From: Bacteroidota bacterium
Lineage (GTDB): Bacteria; Bacteroidota; Bacteroidia; Chitinophagales; Chitinophagaceae
Reading direction: 5' to 3'
Assembly: GCA_028875955.1 (NCBI GenBank)
Contig: JAGWTX010000108.1
Location: 1 to 7,466, forward strand
Length of the DNA: 7,466 bases
Shown here: positions 4,215-7,466 of the stretch, in pieces
Layout of the letters: each line of letters begins with the position of its first letter
Position numbering within the stretch: position 1 is the stretch's first letter
Translations under genes and position numbers: made by a program
Notes under the pieces: model-generated
The model's database searches: none
Told to the model about the DNA's origin: nothing
Seen by the model: only the letters and a program-made list of their open reading frames with translations

Positions 4215-6791
4215 ATGTATTGGATCATCGGGATGGTTAGCCTGTTTTGTGTAACAGAAACAATCTTTGCACAACCCAAGACAATTCCCAGCCGTAAAAA
4301 CAGGTTCCTGGATAGCATTCAGGCAAAAGAATTACAGGAAGACCAGTTATACGATTTGCCCATTCTGACATTCAGTGAAAGTGAAAGATCCGAAACGAAT
4401 ACCGGTTTTGTTTCTGGTCCCTTATCATCCAATCGCGATATCCTGAATGCAACAGCCGGGTTTCATTTTTCGGTAACCCGTTTCCGTATCAGGGGATATA
4501 CAGCTGACCAGTCGGCCGTATCCATAAATGGTTTTTCATTACAGAACCCCGACAACGGATACACGCAATGGAATATACTGGGTGGCTTGAATGAGGTTTC
4601 GAAAAAAACGGAATCCGTATTCGGACTGAATAGTAACGACAAATCATTTGGCAGTCTTGGCAATGCCAGTTTCATTGATATGCGGGCCTCCCAGCAATGG
4701 GTGCAGTCACAAATCGGATATGGTTTTTCCAATCGACTCTATCAGCACCGAATTTCCCTTACCCAGACATTTGGGATGAATAAAAAGGGATGGGCCTTTT
4801 CCTTCTCAGGTAACGCGAGATATTCCGGAGAAGGAAATATTCCGGGTACCTCCTACCAGGGAGCCGGTTTTTACCTGGGTATGGATAAAAAAATCAATGA
4901 GGCAAATCTGTTATCCTTTATTCTGTTGGGGTCGGCCATGGTCTCGGGTAGACAGGGGCCGGTTCTGCAGGAATCCGTCGACCTGCTGCAAAATCATCCA
5001 TACAACCCTTACTGGGGGTACCAGTCAGGAAAGAAAAGGAATGCTTACCTGAATATTGCCTTTCAACCGGTTTGCATACTCACGCATCAGATCCGGATCA
5101 ATAACCAGAGCGGATGGGAAAACATGATAGGTTTCACAACGGGAGAAAAATCAGCTACGGGTTTAGACTGGTACAAGGCAAGTGATCCCAGACCCGATTA
5201 TTACAGATATCTGCCAGGATACCAGTCTGATTCGCTGGTAAGGTCAGATCTCGCTGAAGCCATCCGTAACGATATTTCCTTGCAACAGATCAACTGGGAT
5301 TATTTATACAGTGTGAATAGAAATGCATTCACAACCATTCCCCATGCGGATGGGGTCGATACCAATAACCTGTATGGCAGACAGGCACATTATATCCAGT
5401 ATCTGCGTGTTTCCGGAATTCGAAGGGTCCAGTTTCAATCTGTATACCATGGGGTTTTATTTCCCGGCTGCTTCCTGTATGGAGGGTTTTCCATTCAGGT
5501 GCAACGGACACATAATTATAAACGCGTGTATGATTTACTGGGTGCTGATTTTTATGTTGATTGGAACTCATTTGCCGAACGAGACAACCCGGCTGATGTA
5601 AAGGTGATTCAGAATGACCTGAACAGACCCGACCATATTGTTTACCAGGGGGATATTTACGGGTATGATTATTTTATGGATACACATAAGGAAGAGGCCT
5701 GGTTACAACTGATCCGGCAAACGAATCATTTCGATTACCACCTGGGACTAAGTCTCTCGCAAACTTCATTCAGGCGGATTGGCAATATGCGCAATGGTTT
5801 ATTTCCGGATAACTCGTTTGGAAAAAGCGACCAGAACTTCTACACCCACTATGGGATAAAAGCGGGTATCACCTACAAGATAAACGGCAGGAAGTTTTTT
5901 TATTTTCACCTTGCCTTGCTGAGCAAACCACCGTTTTTCGAGAACGTCTATATTTCACCGGCAACCAGGGATATCATACAGGAAAAGAATGTATGTGAAA
6001 AGATCCAATCCCTGGAAGCGGGGTATCTGGTGCATACGCCAAAGCTCAATTGCAGGATCAGTGGTTACCTGACAGTATTCAGAAACGGGATGGATGTCAA
6101 AACCTTTTACCATGATGGATATGGTAACCTGGTAAATTATGCCCTATCGGGAATCGACCAGTTACATGCGGGTATCGAAACGGGGTTGGAATGGAAGCCT
6201 ATAGAAAGATTTACGATAACCGGCGTGGCCTCCATAGGTAATTACCAATTTACCAACCGGCCACAGATCGCCGTCAGTATCGATAACAATGCATTGGTGA
6301 TCCAAAAATCGGTGTTATACAGTAAGAATTTTAAAGTGGGGGGAACACCTCAACAAGCCTATTCGATGGGTTTCGGATATCGTTCTGCAAGAAATTTTTA
6401 TCTCTCCTTATTTGGCAATTATTTCAGGGAACATTGGCTGGATTTCAATCCTTTGCGGAGAACCTATCCGTCCCTGGCCAATGCGTTACCCGGTTCTGAT
6501 CAGGCAAAAGCGATCCTGGCACAGTCGAAACTGCCTGACCAGTATACGGTGGATCTGTTGCTGGGTTCTTCTTTTGGCTATGCTTCCGGAACCGGTAAAC
6601 AAAAACATATCCATACGATTCTGGTAAACTTCAGCATTAATAATCTTTTGAATAAAAAAGACCTTATTACAGGCGGGTATGAACAGTTACGCTTTGATAT
6701 GGATACGGCCGATGTTTCGAAATTTCCCAACAAATATTATTATGCTTCGGGACTCAATTTCTCTGTCAGCTTGCAATACCGGATTCAATAA
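4215..6791 (+). CDS. TonB-dependent outer-membrane receptor
   Basis: This 858-residue protein is an outer-membrane active transporter driven by TonB-ExbB-ExbD. A hydrophobic N-terminal signal (about 4-19, cleavage likely after IFA at 19) precedes a short linker and a plug domain (about 46-158), with RFRIRGYTADQSAVSINGF at 89-107 and FGSLGNASFIDMRA near 145-158. The rest (about 163-858) has alternating aromatic/polar strands typical of a 22-strand barrel, with NNLLNKKDLITGGYEQ and the terminal strand NFSVSLQYRIQ. It lacks the N-terminal carboxypeptidase-regulatory-like domain common in Bacteroidota receptors and shows no clear TonB box; LPILTFSE at 48-55 is the best guess. The signal n-region has no Lys or Arg, yet an in-frame stop at 4194-4196 and no other start codon leave ATG 4215 as the first start. 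The next gene, 69 bp on, encodes its probable lipoprotein partner. The substrate is unknown. Confidence 0.9.
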   Translation: MYWIIGMVSLFCVTETIFAQPKTIPSRKNRFLDSIQAKELQEDQLYDLPILTFSESERSETNTGFVSGPLSSNRDILNATAGFHFSVTRFRIRGYTADQSAVSINGFSLQNPDNGYTQWNILGGLNEVSKKTESVFGLNSNDKSFGSLGNASFIDMRASQQWVQSQIGYGFSNRLYQHRISLTQTFGMNKKGWAFSFSGNARYSGEGNIPGTSYQGAGFYLGMDKKINEANLLSFILLGSAMVSGRQGPVLQESVDLLQNHPYNPYWGYQSGKKRNAYLNIAFQPVCILTHQIRINNQSGWENMIGFTTGEKSATGLDWYKASDPRPDYYRYLPGYQSDSLVRSDLAEAIRNDISLQQINWDYLYSVNRNAFTTIPHADGVDTNNLYGRQAHYIQYLRVSGIRRVQFQSVYHGVLFPGCFLYGGFSIQVQRTHNYKRVYDLLGADFYVDWNSFAERDNPADVKVIQNDLNRPDHIVYQGDIYGYDYFMDTHKEEAWLQLIRQTNHFDYHLGLSLSQTSFRRIGNMRNGLFPDNSFGKSDQNFYTHYGIKAGITYKINGRKFFYFHLALLSKPPFFENVYISPATRDIIQEKNVCEKIQSLEAGYLVHTPKLNCRISGYLTVFRNGMDVKTFYHDGYGNLVNYALSGIDQLHAGIETGLEWKPIERFTITGVASIGNYQFTNRPQIAVSIDNNALVIQKSVLYSKNFKVGGTPQQAYSMGFGYRSARNFYLSLFGNYFREHWLDFNPLRRTYPSLANALPGSDQAKAILAQSKLPDQYTVDLLLGSSFGYASGTGKQKHIHTILVNFSINNLLNKKDLITGGYEQLRFDMDTADVSKFPNKYYYASGLNFSVSLQYRIQ

Positions 6792-6860
6792 AGAAGCTGA
6801 TTACAAAACGGCTGATACGGTTTCCTCTGTTTGAAAACATCATTCTTAAGATCAATTGTT

Positions 6861-7466
6861 ATGAAAAGAATTCCATCTGTAACGTTGCTGCCAAAATCAT
6901 TTTTGTTTCTGATTGTGTTTTTTTTATCCTGTCAGAAGAAATGGGATGAACCACCGGTTTATACCGGCCCGGATGAGACCGCCAATTTTACCATAGGTGC
7001 ATTAAGGCTGATGCATTTTCCCGGTAATTTCGAAAAGATCACTGACGACAGGTTTATTGAAGGGATCGTGGTGGCCGATGATCAGTCAGATAATTTTTAT
7101 AAATCGGTCCTGATCCAGGACAGTACGGGTGCCATTACCCTTCGATTGGATGGGTTTGGCTTATATACCGATTATCCGGTTGGCAGAAAACTCCTCGTGA
7201 AATTGAAAGGGCTTTGGATGGGGGATTATGGGAATATGCTGCAACTGGGAATTGGGGTCGACCGGTCCAACCAGGTTTATCCGGAACTGTTGCCCATACC
7301 CAAACCCTTATTCAGTCGTTACCTGGTTCCCAAATCATTGCAAAATATGGTTGTACCGGTAAAAGTGACCATAGCTGACCTGTCAGATTCACTCCAGGGT
7401 TGTCTGATTGAATTGGCAAACATGGAGTTCACACCAAATGATACGGCAAAACCATTTGCAGATGCG
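6861..7466 (+). CDS. DUF5689-like surface lipoprotein, C-terminal part beyond window
   Basis: The frame opens at ATG 6861 and runs 202 codons to the window edge without a stop. A basic n-region (KR), a hydrophobic stretch (about 13-23) and C24 in FFLSCQKK form a lipoprotein signal of the relaxed Bacteroidota type. The acidic pair in KKWDE after the cysteine is a weak surface-export hint. Residues about 65-130 contain IEGIVVADDQSDNFYKSVLIQD, GAITLRLDG and, further on, the KGLWMGDYGNMLQLGIG segment. I recognise this as the DUF5689 pattern, which reads like an OB-fold strand series; this is from memory, not a search. It follows the TonB receptor by 69 bp with no terminator between, so the two are probably cotranscribed. 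The likely role is surface capture of ligand for the receptor, as SusD does for SusC, though it is not SusD-like in sequence. Confidence 0.8.
   Translation, partial: MKRIPSVTLLPKSFLFLIVFFLSCQKKWDEPPVYTGPDETANFTIGALRLMHFPGNFEKITDDRFIEGIVVADDQSDNFYKSVLIQDSTGAITLRLDGFGLYTDYPVGRKLLVKLKGLWMGDYGNMLQLGIGVDRSNQVYPELLPIPKPLFSRYLVPKSLQNMVVPVKVTIADLSDSLQGCLIELANMEFTPNDTAKPFADA

Noticed and set aside
4463..4732. An antisense frame within the receptor gene (and similar ones at 5323-5601, 5329-5571 and 6412-6627)
   Set aside because: They are contained in the long TonB receptor frame, lack domains or start signals, and look like shadow frames.
6792..6860. A separate promoter for the DUF5689-like lipoprotein
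   Set aside because: No TAnnTTTG box or terminator is visible in the 69-bp gap; TTTG alone is too common. Cotranscription with the receptor is simpler.

Overview
The window looks like chromosomal DNA of a Bacteroidota bacterium, perhaps of the Chitinophagaceae type, although the family level is a guess. Three things point that way. Promoter-like boxes match the Bacteroidota -7 consensus TAnnTTTG. Shine-Dalgarno sequences are almost absent. The right end carries a TonB-dependent outer-membrane receptor next to a DUF5689-type lipoprotein, a gene pair characteristic of the phylum. No tRNA, rRNA, insertion sequence, CRISPR array or phage gene is visible.

Left part (1-2903), all on the minus strand. 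Read in the direction of transcription, a promoter (2896-2903) and a structured leader lead into the ribosomal operon rpsF-rpsR-rplI (S6, S18, L9). The operon ends at a strong intrinsic terminator (1594-1625). A small RRM-type RNA-binding protein with a glycine-rich tail follows, with its own terminator (920-944). Last comes an aldo/keto reductase (851 to beyond base 1) whose -7 box lies directly against its start codon.

Right part (3012-7466). A secreted endonuclease/exonuclease/phosphatase (EEP) family enzyme on the minus strand stands back to back with a plus-strand pair, a TonB-dependent receptor and a DUF5689-like lipoprotein that runs off the window. A 162-bp divergent spacer separates them and holds a 27-bp imperfect palindrome next to the receptor start. 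The layout suggests a surface system in which an exported nuclease or phosphodiesterase releases products that a lipoprotein and TonB receptor capture and import. Nucleic acid or phosphate scavenging is the most natural reading, but it is inference.

The observations most worth following are the possible nucleic-acid-scavenging locus, the perfect AGGAGG in front of rpsR (S18 is part of the pocket that hides the anti-Shine-Dalgarno in Bacteroidota), the three-hairpin rpsF leader, and the potentially leaderless aldo/keto reductase.
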